Shown piece after piece: positions 53,342 to 63,622 of a stretch of DNA of 64,000 nucleotides. Positions within the stretch are counted from its first letter, which is position 1. Each line of letters starts with the position of its first letter. Source of the stretch: Veillonella sp. 3891 (GTDB lineage Bacteria > Bacillota > Negativicutes > Veillonellales > Veillonellaceae); the NCBI RefSeq assembly GCF_003992315.1, contig NZ_RQVE01000004.1:62001-126000 (forward strand), read 5' to 3'. Position numbers and translations under genes: made by a program. The notes beneath the pieces are model-generated. The model did not search any database. It worked only from the letters and a program-made list of their open reading frames with translations, and was not told the DNA's origin.

Positions 53342-53350
53342 TGATATAAT
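53342..53350 (+). promoter_or_regulatory. extended -10 promoter of the lpxI operon
   Basis: TGaTATAAT, about 43 nt before lpxI, directly downstream of the lpxA terminator. No good -35 is visible. Confidence 0.6.
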
Positions 53351-53392
53351 ATAGATTAGGATTTTTATAATTAAAAGTTAGTGGGAGGCGTT

Positions 53393-54217
53393 ATGGTGAA
53401 AGTAGGATTGATTGCAGGAATTGGAAATCTGCCAGTTGAATTTATGCGAGCAGCTCAACATGAAGGCTATGAAGTTGTGGTCATATCTGTTGTGACAAAT
53501 GGTGCTCCTGAATTGCAAGCAGAGGCCGATGCATACTACCAAATCAGCGTCTTTAAATCAGATACAGTGATTAAAACGTTCCTCAAAGAAGGTGTCACTG
53601 ATGTAACGATGTTAGGTAAAGTGACAAAGGAACATCTCTATAAAAAGATAACAACCATTCCAGATATGCGTACCATTAAATTATTGAATCGTTTGCGTAA
53701 TCGTAAAGATGATACGATCATGTTGGCCATCGTGGATGAATTAGAAAAAGAAGGTCTATCTGTAGCAGATCAAACAAAATACATGCGTTCTCTTATGCCT
53801 CCGGTGGGTGTGATGACAACTCGAAAACCAACAGAGGTGGAGCAACTAGATATTGAGTTTGGCTTTACCTTAGCCAAACAAATGGGAGCTCTCGATATTG
53901 GTCAAACTGTAGTAGTGAAAGAACAAGCAGCGATGGCCATTGAAGCTATTGAAGGAACAGATGAGTGTATCAAACGAGGCGGGGCCTTGGGGCGTGAAGG
54001 TGCTGTGGTGGTAAAAACTGCAAAACCTAATCAAGATGTACGTTTCGATGTTCCTGCAGTAGGTATGAAGACCTTAGAATCTATGATTAGCAGTAACTGT
54101 AAGGTGTTAGCTATGGAAGCAAAACGGACGATTTTTGTGGAACAAGAAGCGGTGCTGCAAAAAGCAAATGAATTAGGGATCGTAATCTGTGCCGTAGAAG
54201 GGCCGGATGAGGAGTAA
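53393..54217 (+). CDS. lpxI: UDP-2,3-diacylglucosamine pyrophosphatase LpxI
   Basis: Hydrolyses UDP-2,3-diacylglucosamine to lipid X, the job done by LpxH in E. coli. The 274-residue protein starts VGLIAGIGNLPVEFMRAAQHEGYEV and has the central MLGKVTKEHLYK and the late FDVPAVGMKTLESMI segments of LpxI (DUF1009). Its direct neighbour lpxB is the next enzyme in the pathway. ATG 53393 is 4 nt after gggagg; GTG 53396 is an alternative. Confidence 0.9.
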   Translation: MVKVGLIAGIGNLPVEFMRAAQHEGYEVVVISVVTNGAPELQAEADAYYQISVFKSDTVIKTFLKEGVTDVTMLGKVTKEHLYKKITTIPDMRTIKLLNRLRNRKDDTIMLAIVDELEKEGLSVADQTKYMRSLMPPVGVMTTRKPTEVEQLDIEFGFTLAKQMGALDIGQTVVVKEQAAMAIEAIEGTDECIKRGGALGREGAVVVKTAKPNQDVRFDVPAVGMKTLESMISSNCKVLAMEAKRTIFVEQEAVLQKANELGIVICAVEGPDEE

Positions 54218-54219
54218 AC

Positions 54220-55356
54220 ATGAAGATTATGTTTTCTGCTGGTGAAGCATCAGGAGATACGCACGGCGCCAGTGTGGCGAAGGCTTTATTGGAGAAATAT
54301 CCGGAAGCACAGCTATTTGGTATGGGCGGAGATTTGATGAAACAAGCTGGTGTGGATATTATTTATGATATTCAGAAACTAGGGTTTATCGGCATCGTTG
54401 AAATACTAAAACATTTACCTACCTTTTTTAAACTTCGCAGTTTCTTAAAAGAAGCTATGCTACGAGAAAAGCCAGATGTGTTGGTGTGTATTGACTATCC
54501 AGGTTTTAACATGAAGCTAGCTAAGGTGGCAAAAGAATTACATATCCCTGTGGTGTACTACATTGCGCCAACCATTTGGGCTTGGAATAAAGGCCGAGGT
54601 AAAGATATCGCCAAAACAGTAACAAAAGTAGCCTCTATTTTTCCTTTTGAAGCGGAGGCATATCGTGAATTTGGCGTAGATGTGGAATTTGTAGGAAATC
54701 CTTTAGTAGATATTGTACATCCTACCATGTCCTATGAATCAGCTCTTGCTCATTTCGGTGCAGATACAACAAGTCGCAATATTCTCTTGATGCCAGGCAG
54801 TCGCAAACAAGAAGTAGAAGGCTTATTACCTACCATGTTAGCAGCGGCTGAACGGTTATATGAGAATCACAAAGATTTGAAGTTCTTCCTACCACGAGCA
54901 CATACCATACCAAAAGAAGATATTGATAGAATATTACAAGCTTATTCTGTGCCAGTTACTGTTACAGAAGGTCATAACTATGATTTAATGCAGATTTGTA
55001 CAGCTTGTATTGCGGCATCTGGAACGGCGACCTTGGAAACAGCATTAATGAATGTACCTACAGTGTTGATTTATAAAGTGGCATCTGTCACGTATGGAAT
55101 CGGTAAACTATTGGTTAAAATTGACCATATTGGATTACCTAATATTATGGCAAAACGGCGTATTATTCCTGAACTATTACAAGGGGAAGTAACGCCAGAA
55201 AATGTAGAACGAGAACTAGCTAATATCTTAGATAATGAGGCGGTATATACGCAGATGAAAGCTGATTTAGCACAAGTGAAAGTAGAATTAGGGGCACCGG
55301 GAGCGGTGCAACGTGTAGCTGATGTCATTGCATCAGTAGCAATGAAGGAGGCATAA
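54220..55356 (+). CDS. lpxB: lipid A disaccharide synthase
   Basis: Joins lipid X and UDP-diacylglucosamine into the lipid A disaccharide at the inner membrane face. 378 residues, with FSAGEASGDTHGASVAKAL, the YIAPTIWAWNKGRGKDIAKTV block and LMPGSRKQEVEGLLPTML, all typical of this GT19 glycosyltransferase. It lies 2 bp after lpxI and directly abuts msbA. Confidence 0.95.
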   Translation: MKIMFSAGEASGDTHGASVAKALLEKYPEAQLFGMGGDLMKQAGVDIIYDIQKLGFIGIVEILKHLPTFFKLRSFLKEAMLREKPDVLVCIDYPGFNMKLAKVAKELHIPVVYYIAPTIWAWNKGRGKDIAKTVTKVASIFPFEAEAYREFGVDVEFVGNPLVDIVHPTMSYESALAHFGADTTSRNILLMPGSRKQEVEGLLPTMLAAAERLYENHKDLKFFLPRAHTIPKEDIDRILQAYSVPVTVTEGHNYDLMQICTACIAASGTATLETALMNVPTVLIYKVASVTYGIGKLLVKIDHIGLPNIMAKRRIIPELLQGEVTPENVERELANILDNEAVYTQMKADLAQVKVELGAPGAVQRVADVIASVAMKEA

Positions 55357-57084
55357 ATGAATCGTTATAAACAACTATTGGCGTTTGTACTGCCATATAG
55401 AATGCGACTCATCTTGGGGATCTTTTGCATGATTGCCGCTGCCATGGGATATTTAGTAGTACCATGGTTAATCCGAAATGTAGTGGATGGAGTATTGCAA
55501 GATAAAGACTTAGGCTTATTAACGTTAATTGTTGTCGCCATCTTAATCATTTTCTTGCTACGTGGATTTGCTACATATGGGCAAAACTATACGATGGCTT
55601 ATGTAGGGCAAAGAGTAGTTATCGACATTCGTGAAACCTTATTTAAGCATTTACAAAAGTTAGACCAAGCTTATTTTGACCGCCGTAAAACAGGGGTTAT
55701 TATGAGTAATGTTACGAGTGATGTAGGTGCTTTGCAACAAGCTATTGTGGATAACCTTATATCCTTTATGACAGAAGGGGTTACCTTAGTAGGGTCCTTA
55801 GTATTCATGTTTTACTTGGACTGGAAACTATCCCTTTTAACATTGATTATTGTTCCTGTCGTGTTAGGATTAACCAATATATTTGGTAAAAAATTGCGCT
55901 CTGCAGGCCATGAGGTACAAGGTAGAACAGCAGATATTACGGCATTTTTACAAGAAGTTATCTCCGGTGTTCGTGTGATTCGTTCTTTTGCTCGTGAAAC
56001 ATATGAATTTAAGCGATTTGAACAAGAGAACCAAAATAACTTTGATGCTGCTATGAAAGCTACAAAATTAACCGCTGTCATGGGACCTATGGTGGAATTT
56101 GCAGCAGCCATTGCAGTAGTCATTATTTTATGGTATGGTGGATATTCTGTAGTACAAGGTTATATTACAGCAGGATCCTTGATTGCATTCTTAATTTATG
56201 CTATCAATCTATCTAACCCTGTGAAACGCTTAACTCAAGTGTACGGTAACTTGCAAAAAGCGATGGCAGCAGGAGATCGTGTCATTGATATTTTAGAAAC
56301 AGAACCTCATGTGAAAGAATCAGTAACAGCAAAAGCATTAACGAATGTACAAGGAGATGTAGAGTTCGACAATGTACAATTTGCCTATGATGAGGATAAT
56401 TTGGCATTAAAAGGGGTCAATTTAACAGTAAAACAAGGGCAAACTGTGGCGATTGTAGGACCTTCTGGAGCAGGTAAATCAACGATTGCCAATTTGTTAC
56501 CACGTTTCTATGATGTGACGGGTGGCGCCATCCGCATTGATGGTGTAGATGTACGTGATGTAACATTTAGATCCTTACGAGAAAATATTGGTTTAGTACC
56601 ACAAGATACGATGTTATTCAATGCATCTGTACGTGAAAATATCTTGTATGGACGCTTAGATGCGACGGAGCAAGAAATCATAGATGCAGCTAAAGCAGCA
56701 AATGCCTATGAATTTATTGAAAAATTACCAAATGGGTTTGATACGATAGTAGGCGAGCGAGGTAGCTCCTTGTCTGGCGGTCAACGTCAACGGATTGCTA
56801 TTGCAAGGGCAATCTTGAAAAACCCTAGCATTTTAATTCTTGATGAGGCTACTTCAGCCTTAGATACTGAAAGTGAAAAAATTGTACAAGAAGCATTAGA
56901 ACGATTAATGAAAAATAGAACGGCTTTGGTGATTGCTCATAGATTGAGTACCATTAAACATGCCGATCATATAGTGGTCTTACAACAAGGCTGTGTTGTA
57001 GAAGAAGGCACACATGATGAATTATTAGCGTTGAATGGCTTGTACAGTCATTTATATTCTGTTCAATTTGCCGGAAAAGGATAA
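55357..57084 (+). CDS. msbA: MsbA-type lipid A flippase ABC transporter
   Basis: Half transporter of 575 residues with six membrane helices (about 1-310) and an ATPase domain with Walker A GPSGAGKST, signature LSGGQRQR and Walker B ILILDEATSALD. MsbA flips lipid A-core across the inner membrane. The assignment as MsbA rather than a drug exporter rests on its place directly between lpxB and waaA. It starts at the base after the lpxB stop, with aaggagg inside the lpxB end. Confidence 0.9.
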   Translation: MNRYKQLLAFVLPYRMRLILGIFCMIAAAMGYLVVPWLIRNVVDGVLQDKDLGLLTLIVVAILIIFLLRGFATYGQNYTMAYVGQRVVIDIRETLFKHLQKLDQAYFDRRKTGVIMSNVTSDVGALQQAIVDNLISFMTEGVTLVGSLVFMFYLDWKLSLLTLIIVPVVLGLTNIFGKKLRSAGHEVQGRTADITAFLQEVISGVRVIRSFARETYEFKRFEQENQNNFDAAMKATKLTAVMGPMVEFAAAIAVVIILWYGGYSVVQGYITAGSLIAFLIYAINLSNPVKRLTQVYGNLQKAMAAGDRVIDILETEPHVKESVTAKALTNVQGDVEFDNVQFAYDEDNLALKGVNLTVKQGQTVAIVGPSGAGKSTIANLLPRFYDVTGGAIRIDGVDVRDVTFRSLRENIGLVPQDTMLFNASVRENILYGRLDATEQEIIDAAKAANAYEFIEKLPNGFDTIVGERGSSLSGGQRQRIAIARAILKNPSILILDEATSALDTESEKIVQEALERLMKNRTALVIAHRLSTIKHADHIVVLQQGCVVEEGTHDELLALNGLYSHLYSVQFAGKG

Positions 57085-57087
57085 ACT

Positions 57088-58392
57088 ATGTACTGGATAT
57101 ATAATATACTTCTCATTATCTATTGGATTGGCTTAATACCAGTTATTCTCTATCGATTAGCCTTTGAAGAAGGATTCTACGAGCGTATTAAACAAAGTGC
57201 GGGATTCATGCCGAGCACATTGATGAAAAAAATAGAAGGTAAACGTGCTATATGGTTACATGCAGCATCTGTGGGAGAAATTGTAGCTACCAGTCCTTTG
57301 GTGAAAGATATAAAAAAGAGCTTTCCTGAGGCAGTAGTAGTTGTATCTGTAGTTACCGCTACGGGTCATGCTATGGCACGACGTATCATACCAGAAGCAG
57401 AAGGGATTATTTTCTTTCCCTTGGATTTACCTTTCTTAACACGAAGAATTTTGAACATTATAAAACCTATTGCTATTTTGCTAGTAGAAACTGAAATTTG
57501 GCCAAATTTCCTTCGTATTGCGAAAGATGAAGAAATTCCAGTAATGATGGTTAATGGTCGTATTAGTGATCGCTCTATGTCACGATACATGCATATTAAG
57601 TCGTTTATGCGAGATATGCTGGGATCCATTGATCGATTCTGTATGCAATCAAAGTTGGATGCAGAATATATTTCTGTACTAGGTGCAAATGTGAAAGAAG
57701 TGACTGTCACAGGAAATACTAAGTACGATCAAACCTATGCGACGGTTACGGATGAAGAAAAAGAACAATTACAGCATGAATTTGGTTTTGGGCATAATCA
57801 TCCTATCATTGTGGCAGGCAGCACCCATAAAGGGGAAGAAGATAAACTGTTTCAAGCTTTCAAGGAAATTTTACAATCATACCCGAATGCACGATTGCTC
57901 ATAGCACCTCGCGAAATTATGCGCGGTAATGATGTAAAAGCATTATCTCAAAAATATGGGCTCAAAGCGATTTGTCGCAGTACCATGACAGAGCCTGTAC
58001 ATGAAGAAATTCCAGTCGTGATTTTGGATACCATTGGAGAATTAGGCCGCCTGTATAGTTTGGGTGATATCATTTTTGTGGGAGGCTCTTTAGTTAAAAC
58101 GGGAGGGCACAATATTTTGGAACCAGCCGCTCATGGCAAGCCTATTATTGTGGGACCTCATATGTTTAATTTTAAGGAAATCTACAGCTTATTGAGTTCC
58201 CGCGGGGCGTGTACGATGGTACATGATGAAAGTGAACTGTTAGATGTGTTACAAACGTTGTGTGCGAACCAAACTATGCGAGAAGATATGAGTCGTCATT
58301 GCTTGGAAGTAGTCAGTGAAAATCGTGGTGCTACACAACGTAATACAGAGGAGCTACGACGTCTCTTTGAGCGGTTTCATATTGTTCCTTAA
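57088..58392 (+). CDS. waaA: 3-deoxy-D-manno-octulosonic acid transferase
   Basis: Adds Kdo to the lipid A precursor at the inner membrane. 434 residues with an N-terminal membrane-associated helix, then IWLHAASVGEIVATSPLVK (containing the proposed catalytic Glu), VVSVVTATGHAMAR, VAGSTHKGEED and the late FVGGSLVKTGGHNILEPAAHGKP motif of GT30. The number of Kdo units transferred cannot be told. Located with lpxK and the kds genes. Confidence 0.93.
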   Translation: MYWIYNILLIIYWIGLIPVILYRLAFEEGFYERIKQSAGFMPSTLMKKIEGKRAIWLHAASVGEIVATSPLVKDIKKSFPEAVVVVSVVTATGHAMARRIIPEAEGIIFFPLDLPFLTRRILNIIKPIAILLVETEIWPNFLRIAKDEEIPVMMVNGRISDRSMSRYMHIKSFMRDMLGSIDRFCMQSKLDAEYISVLGANVKEVTVTGNTKYDQTYATVTDEEKEQLQHEFGFGHNHPIIVAGSTHKGEEDKLFQAFKEILQSYPNARLLIAPREIMRGNDVKALSQKYGLKAICRSTMTEPVHEEIPVVILDTIGELGRLYSLGDIIFVGGSLVKTGGHNILEPAAHGKPIIVGPHMFNFKEIYSLLSSRGACTMVHDESELLDVLQTLCANQTMREDMSRHCLEVVSENRGATQRNTEELRRLFERFHIVP

Positions 58393-58453
58393 TCAGTTCA
58401 TCTTAGTTTTAATATCCTAGGCTATACTAGAGGGATACGGAGGAGGTTTACTC

Positions 58454-59581
58454 ATGAAAGGAGAACAACTCTTTAAACATATCATCAGCGGGCAGATGCA
58501 AGGCTCATTAGGAGATGCTCTGCGTGGTGGTTTAGAAAAGGCTAGTAAGGTCTATGAAAGAGTCGTAGAATATCGCAATGAACGATATAACCATCCACAT
58601 AGAGTGTTACATATGCCAGTGCCAGTCATTAGCATAGGAAATATTACAGTGGGGGGGACAGGTAAAACACCGATGGTGCGCTATGTGTGTGAAGTGTTAG
58701 ATACAGACCAACATACAGTGAGTGTCTTAAGTCGTGGGTACAAAGCGGATAATAATAAAAAACCCATCGTCGTATCTAGACAAGGGACGGTAGATGTGTC
58801 TTCTTTTATCAGTGGTGATGAAGCGTGGTTGTTAGCAAAAACATTACCTAATGCGAATGTCATTATTGGTTCTAAGCGCGTGGAGTCTGCGAAAATTGCC
58901 GTAGAAGATATGCACTCCGATGTACTTGTATTAGATGATGGCTTTCAACATCGAGCATTGGGCCGTGATGCAGACATTGTGTTGATCGATGCAAGTCACC
59001 CATTTGGCTATGGGGCGGTGTTACCAAGAGGTTTGTTACGAGAACCTTTGACGAACTTGAAGCGAGCTACTTACATGGTGTTAACGAAAACGAATCAAGT
59101 AGAACCAGAACAACTGGAAGCACTACGTGAGAAGATTCATTCCTTGGCACCTCTTGTTCCTGTAGCAGAAACCATTCATCAAACAGTGGGCTTTCAAACC
59201 TTGGAAGAATGGAGCCATAATGGGATGATTCATGACATTAGTAACTATGATGGGACTCCTTTATTAGCGATTAGCGGTATTGGACAACCTAGCTCTTTCA
59301 TTTCTAATTTGAAAAGTTATGGATTCGCTGTACAGGATATGATGAGTTTTGGTGACCACCATGATTATAGTGAAGAGGATGTTGTGAAACTGTGGCAACA
59401 TTGTTTTAAAACAGGGATTCAAGGCATTATTACAACGGAAAAAGATGCAGTGAAACTCTCTCAAGTACGGGCCATCCGTGATTTGAAGATTCCTGTCTAT
59501 GTATTAGTGATTGGCATCGAATTTACCAAAGGTGAAGACGATTTTAAATCCTATGTGTTGCAAATAGCAAAGGGGAAATAA
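58454..59581 (+). CDS. lpxK: tetraacyldisaccharide 4'-kinase
   Basis: Phosphorylates the lipid A disaccharide at the 4' position. 375 residues with the P-loop GGTGKTPMVRYV (about 60-70), SRGYKADNNK, VLDDGFQHRALGRDADIVLID and LPRGLLREPL, all LpxK signatures. The N-terminus is membrane-associated. The gene follows waaA by 61 bp with ggaggagg before the ATG, and kdsB begins one base after its stop. Confidence 0.94.
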   Translation: MKGEQLFKHIISGQMQGSLGDALRGGLEKASKVYERVVEYRNERYNHPHRVLHMPVPVISIGNITVGGTGKTPMVRYVCEVLDTDQHTVSVLSRGYKADNNKKPIVVSRQGTVDVSSFISGDEAWLLAKTLPNANVIIGSKRVESAKIAVEDMHSDVLVLDDGFQHRALGRDADIVLIDASHPFGYGAVLPRGLLREPLTNLKRATYMVLTKTNQVEPEQLEALREKIHSLAPLVPVAETIHQTVGFQTLEEWSHNGMIHDISNYDGTPLLAISGIGQPSSFISNLKSYGFAVQDMMSFGDHHDYSEEDVVKLWQHCFKTGIQGIITTEKDAVKLSQVRAIRDLKIPVYVLVIGIEFTKGEDDFKSYVLQIAKGK

Positions 59582-59582
59582 T

Positions 59583-60314
59583 ATGCGTATAGCTTGTATT
59601 ATTCCAGCGCGCTATGGATCTACACGATTACCGGGTAAACCCTTAGCGATGATTGGTAATAAACCAATGATTCAACGGGTCTATGAGCAAGTGTCGAAAG
59701 CGACGGAAATTCATGAGGTCATTGTGGCTACTGATGATGAACGAGTCTATGATGCTGTCACCCAATTTGGTGGACAGGTGATGATGACAAGAACGGATCA
59801 TTTGACCGGAACTGACCGATTAGCGGAAGTAGCAGCTGCAAGAACTGATATTGATGTGATCATTAATGTGCAAGGTGATGAGCCACTCATTGATGCTTCT
59901 GTTATCGATACATTGGCACGTCAATTTAAAGAAGACCCAACCCTACAAATGGGAACGGTAGGCTGTCCCTTATTAGAAGAAGAATACAATGAGCCTAGTG
60001 CTGTGAAAGTCATCGTGAATCGACTAGGGAATGCTATGTATTTTTCCAGATCTTTGATTCCTTACCCTAGACATGCATTTGTGGTCCCTCCACTCAAGCA
60101 TGTAGGTATGTATGGATATAATCGGCAGTTCTTATTAACCTATGCTAAGATGGAACCGACACCAGCAGAATTAACTGAATCCTTAGAACAGTTACGAGCA
60201 TTAGAAAATGGATATACCATCCGAGTGATTACTACAGACCAGCGTTTTGTGGGAGTAGATACACCAGAAGATTTAGAACGAGTGAATGAAATATTTCACC
60301 AATTAGAAGCATAA
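59583..60314 (+). CDS. kdsB: CMP-Kdo synthetase
   Basis: Activates Kdo with CTP to CMP-Kdo. 243 residues with the nucleotidyltransferase start IIPARYGSTRLPGKPLAMIG, VATDDERVYDAV, INVQGDEPLID and YGYNRQFLLTY. ggggaaa overlaps the lpxK end just before the start. It makes the substrate used by WaaA at 57088. Confidence 0.95.
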   Translation: MRIACIIPARYGSTRLPGKPLAMIGNKPMIQRVYEQVSKATEIHEVIVATDDERVYDAVTQFGGQVMMTRTDHLTGTDRLAEVAAARTDIDVIINVQGDEPLIDASVIDTLARQFKEDPTLQMGTVGCPLLEEEYNEPSAVKVIVNRLGNAMYFSRSLIPYPRHAFVVPPLKHVGMYGYNRQFLLTYAKMEPTPAELTESLEQLRALENGYTIRVITTDQRFVGVDTPEDLERVNEIFHQLEA

Positions 60315-60340
60315 ACGATTTCGTTTAGAGAGGAGATACA

Positions 60341-61159
60341 ATGAAAACAGTACAAGTAGGCAACCTTACACTTGGTGGAGGTAAAGGCTTATTTCTATTG
60401 GCAGGTCCATGTGTAATTGAGGGCTATGAACGTACATTAGAGATTGGTCGTCGTGCGAAAGCAATTTGCGATAAAGTGGGTATTCCTTACGTATTCAAGG
60501 CATCTTTTGATAAAGCCAATCGCTCTAGCTATTCTTCCTTCCGTGGTCCAGGATTGGTAGAAGGTTTAGAGATTTTGAAAGCTATCAAAGAAGAGTTGCA
60601 AGTGCCGGTAGTGAGTGATATCCACGATATTACTCAAATTGATGCAGCTGCAGAAGTACTAGATATTCTTCAAATTCCAGCCTTTTTATGCCGCCAAACT
60701 GACTTGGTATACGGGGCAGCAGCGACTGGAAAATGCGTGAATGTGAAAAAAGGTCAATTCATGGCTCCTAAAGATATGAGCAATGTGTTGAAAAAAATGG
60801 AAGAATCTGGTAATCAAAATTTGATGCTTACAGAACGTGGTTTTAGTTTTGGCTATAACAACTTGGTTGTGGATATGAGATCTTTCCCAATTATGCGCTC
60901 TTTTGATTATCCAGTTATCTTTGATGCTACACATTCCGTACAACTACCAGGTGGGGCAGGTACAGCTTCTTCTGGACAACGTGAATTCGTGGCTAACTTA
61001 GCACGTGGTGCAGTAGCGAGTGGTGTGGATGGATTGTTCTTTGAAGTTCATGATAACCCAGAAGAAGCACTTTCAGATGGACCAAATATGTTATATTTAG
61101 ATTCTTTAGAAGAATTATTAACTGATTTAGTGGCTATCGATAAAATCGTAAAAAAATAG
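60341..61159 (+). CDS. kdsA: Kdo-8-phosphate synthase
   Basis: Condenses phosphoenolpyruvate with arabinose 5-phosphate to Kdo-8-phosphate. 272 residues with LLAGPCVIEGYE, FKASFDKANRSSYSSFRGPG, VSDIHDITQ and FDATHSVQLPGG. It has a Cys in AGPC and lies in the set kdsB-kdsA-kdsD-kdsC, giving the complete CMP-Kdo pathway in four adjacent genes. gaggag precedes the ATG. Confidence 0.95.
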   Translation: MKTVQVGNLTLGGGKGLFLLAGPCVIEGYERTLEIGRRAKAICDKVGIPYVFKASFDKANRSSYSSFRGPGLVEGLEILKAIKEELQVPVVSDIHDITQIDAAAEVLDILQIPAFLCRQTDLVYGAAATGKCVNVKKGQFMAPKDMSNVLKKMEESGNQNLMLTERGFSFGYNNLVVDMRSFPIMRSFDYPVIFDATHSVQLPGGAGTASSGQREFVANLARGAVASGVDGLFFEVHDNPEEALSDGPNMLYLDSLEELLTDLVAIDKIVKK

Positions 61160-61186
61160 TACAGATGTAAAGGATGCAGGTGAACT

Positions 61187-62158
61187 ATGAAGATACTTGA
61201 ACGAGCAGCACAGGTGCTCCAAGAAGAATCAAAAGCAGTGTTAGACTTAATTGAAACATTAGACCATCGTTTTGAAACGGCAGTAGAGTTAATCTTAGCC
61301 TCTAAAGGTCGCGTGGTCTGTACAGGTATGGGAAAATCTGGACATATTGCACGAAAAATTTCGGCTACATTAGCAAGTACTGGTACACCTGCATTATTTT
61401 TACACCCTGGTGAAGGGGTACATGGTGATTTAGGTATGGTTACATCTGATGATGTAGTACTAGCGTTCTCGAATAGTGGGGAAACTAGCGAAGTCATTAG
61501 TTTATTACCATCCTTGCGCCGAATAGGGGCTAAATTAATTTCTGTAGTGGGTAATCCAAGTTCTACATTGGGAAAAAACTCTGATGTAGTTTTGGTGGTA
61601 TGCGTAGACAAAGAAGCATGCCCATTAGGATTAGCACCGACAAGTAGTACTACTGCGGCATTGGCATTAGGCGATGCCTTAGCAGTATGTTTGTTGGATC
61701 AACATAAATTTACTCCAGAAAATTTTGCTGTATTCCATCCAGGTGGTTCCTTAGGTCGCAAATTATTGCTAACCGTAGAAAATATTATGCATAGTGGAGA
61801 TGATAATCCCATTATTCATAAAGGGGCCACTGTACAAGATGCCTTATTTGTAATGACCAACAAAGGGCTTGGAGCAGCAAATGTAGTAGATGAAGAAGGT
61901 AAGTTAATCGGTTTAGTAACAGATGGAGATATTCGTCGTGGCTTAGATTCTGGATGTAATTTCCTAGTATGGTCTGTGGAAGATATGATGACAAAATCAC
62001 CTCGTACCATTACAAAGGATAAGCTGGCAGCAGAAGCGCTTCACATGATGGAGAAAAATCAACCTAGACCTATTACCGTATTACCAGTTGTTGGTCAAGA
62101 TGGAACAAGTCTTGGCTTAGTACATATTACTGATTTGTTGCGAAGAGGCATTGTGTAA
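61187..62158 (+). CDS. kdsD: arabinose 5-phosphate isomerase
   Basis: Converts ribulose 5-phosphate to arabinose 5-phosphate for Kdo synthesis. 323 residues: N-terminal SIS sugar-phosphate domain (GKSGHIARKISATLASTGTPALF, FSNSGETSEVISLL) and two C-terminal CBS domains (about 205-323). Standard length for KdsD/KpsF. The stop overlaps the kdsC start by one base. Confidence 0.94.
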   Translation: MKILERAAQVLQEESKAVLDLIETLDHRFETAVELILASKGRVVCTGMGKSGHIARKISATLASTGTPALFLHPGEGVHGDLGMVTSDDVVLAFSNSGETSEVISLLPSLRRIGAKLISVVGNPSSTLGKNSDVVLVVCVDKEACPLGLAPTSSTTAALALGDALAVCLLDQHKFTPENFAVFHPGGSLGRKLLLTVENIMHSGDDNPIIHKGATVQDALFVMTNKGLGAANVVDEEGKLIGLVTDGDIRRGLDSGCNFLVWSVEDMMTKSPRTITKDKLAAEALHMMEKNQPRPITVLPVVGQDGTSLGLVHITDLLRRGIV

Positions 62159-62679
62159 TGGCAATACGTTGTTTAGCCTTAGATGTGGATGGTGTTCTTA
62201 CGAAAGGTGAGATTGTCTATACATCTAGTGGAGAAGAAATCAAAGCATTTCATGCAAAAGATGGATTAGGATTAGCCTTAGCACACCGGATGGGATTGCA
62301 AACTGCAATTATTACGGGCCGCATCTCTCCTATGGTAGAGCGAAGGGCAAAAGAATTAAATATTTCTCATATCCAAATGGGAAGTCATAATAAGAGTGCA
62401 GGATTACAAGAACTTTTACATACATTGGATTTAGAGGCTCATGAAGTAGCCTATATGGGCGATGACCTCAATGATTTAGGCATTATGTCTAAGGTGGGGT
62501 TAGCTATGACACCACAAGATGGTGTATCAGAAATAAAAAAAGTAGCTCACCATATTTGCCAAGCCAAGGGTGGCGAGGGAGCTGTGCGTGAAGCAGTTGA
62601 GTATATTTTAAAACAAGAAGGACTTTGGGAGGATGCGGTGCGCTCATACCGTGAAGAATCTTACCAAGTAGGTCAGTAG
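62158..62679 (+). CDS. kdsC: Kdo-8-phosphate phosphatase
   Basis: HAD-family phosphatase releasing Kdo. 173 residues with the short, capless HAD layout typical for KdsC: CLALDVDGVLTKGEI (nucleophile Asp), TGRISPMVERRAKEL and MGDDLNDLGIMSKVG. It forms the fourth kds gene in the set. Confidence 0.94.
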   Translation: MAIRCLALDVDGVLTKGEIVYTSSGEEIKAFHAKDGLGLALAHRMGLQTAIITGRISPMVERRAKELNISHIQMGSHNKSAGLQELLHTLDLEAHEVAYMGDDLNDLGIMSKVGLAMTPQDGVSEIKKVAHHICQAKGGEGAVREAVEYILKQEGLWEDAVRSYREESYQVGQ

Positions 62680-62692
62680 AAAGGAGGCTTTC

Positions 62693-63622
62693 ATGGCAGG
62701 AGAATGGCAATATACAGCATTAAAAACGATTAGTAAATTAGTTTGTGCATTACCCTATTCTACAATCTTATCCATTGGAGCATCTCTAGGACCTTTATAT
62801 AGATTAGTAGGTAAAAAACAGGTCAAACGAGGATTACATAATCTGATGATTGGCCTTTCCATAGATGAAAAAGAAGCAGATGCCATATTAGGACGACTCT
62901 TTAAAAACTTGGGACGTTCTGTTATGGAAACACTATATATGCCTAATTTGACACCTGAGTTCATAAAAGAACATATTGAAATGCGAGGGCTAGAACACCT
63001 AGATGCAGCCGTGGCGGAAGATAAAGGTGTTGTGATTTTGACAGCCCACGTAGGCAATTGGGAATGGATGGGAGCGGCCCTAGCGGCGCATGGATATCCG
63101 TCCACAACGATTGTAAAAAAGCAACCAAATGCTCAATTCACACGATTGATGAATGAATACCGAGAAATGGTAGGGTTAGAAGTATTTGCTCGTGGTGGTT
63201 CCGAAATGAGAGGCGCTGCACAAGCGATGAAAGCGAAGAAGCTATTAGGTTTCTTGGCGGACCAAGACGGATGGTATACAGGATTGCCGGTGATGTTCTT
63301 AGGGCAAGAGTCATCAGCGGTGACGGGGCCAGCATCGTTTGCAAAAAAATTCAAAGCTCCTGTAGTACCAGTCTTTACATCCCGTAAAGAAAATGGTCAT
63401 ATTGTTCATATTTTGCCAGCACTTCATTATAAAGATACTGGTGATGTGGAGAAAGATATGTTCCGCCTCACGGAAGAAACAGTTAAGATAACAGAAGCGT
63501 TTATTAAAGAACATCCTGATGAATGGTTGTGGTTCCAACATCGTTGGAATACAAAAATTCATGAAATTACAGATATTGAACATAAACTACAAGTGAGGGA
63601 GGCTGTGCATGAAGAACAATAA
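62693..63622 (+). CDS. LpxL/LpxM-family lipid A acyltransferase, copy 2
   Basis: Second late acyltransferase paralogue, 309 residues. Catalytic motif HVGNWE (about residues 118-123), then LGFLADQDGWYTGLPVMFLG and the late PDEWLWFQHRWNTK block. It differs enough from the copy at 50216 to suggest a different acyl position or chain. The ATG has aaaggagg upstream. Its end overlaps the lptC start by 14 bp, tying lipid A completion to export. Confidence 0.88.
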   Translation: MAGEWQYTALKTISKLVCALPYSTILSIGASLGPLYRLVGKKQVKRGLHNLMIGLSIDEKEADAILGRLFKNLGRSVMETLYMPNLTPEFIKEHIEMRGLEHLDAAVAEDKGVVILTAHVGNWEWMGAALAAHGYPSTTIVKKQPNAQFTRLMNEYREMVGLEVFARGGSEMRGAAQAMKAKKLLGFLADQDGWYTGLPVMFLGQESSAVTGPASFAKKFKAPVVPVFTSRKENGHIVHILPALHYKDTGDVEKDMFRLTEETVKITEAFIKEHPDEWLWFQHRWNTKIHEITDIEHKLQVREAVHEEQ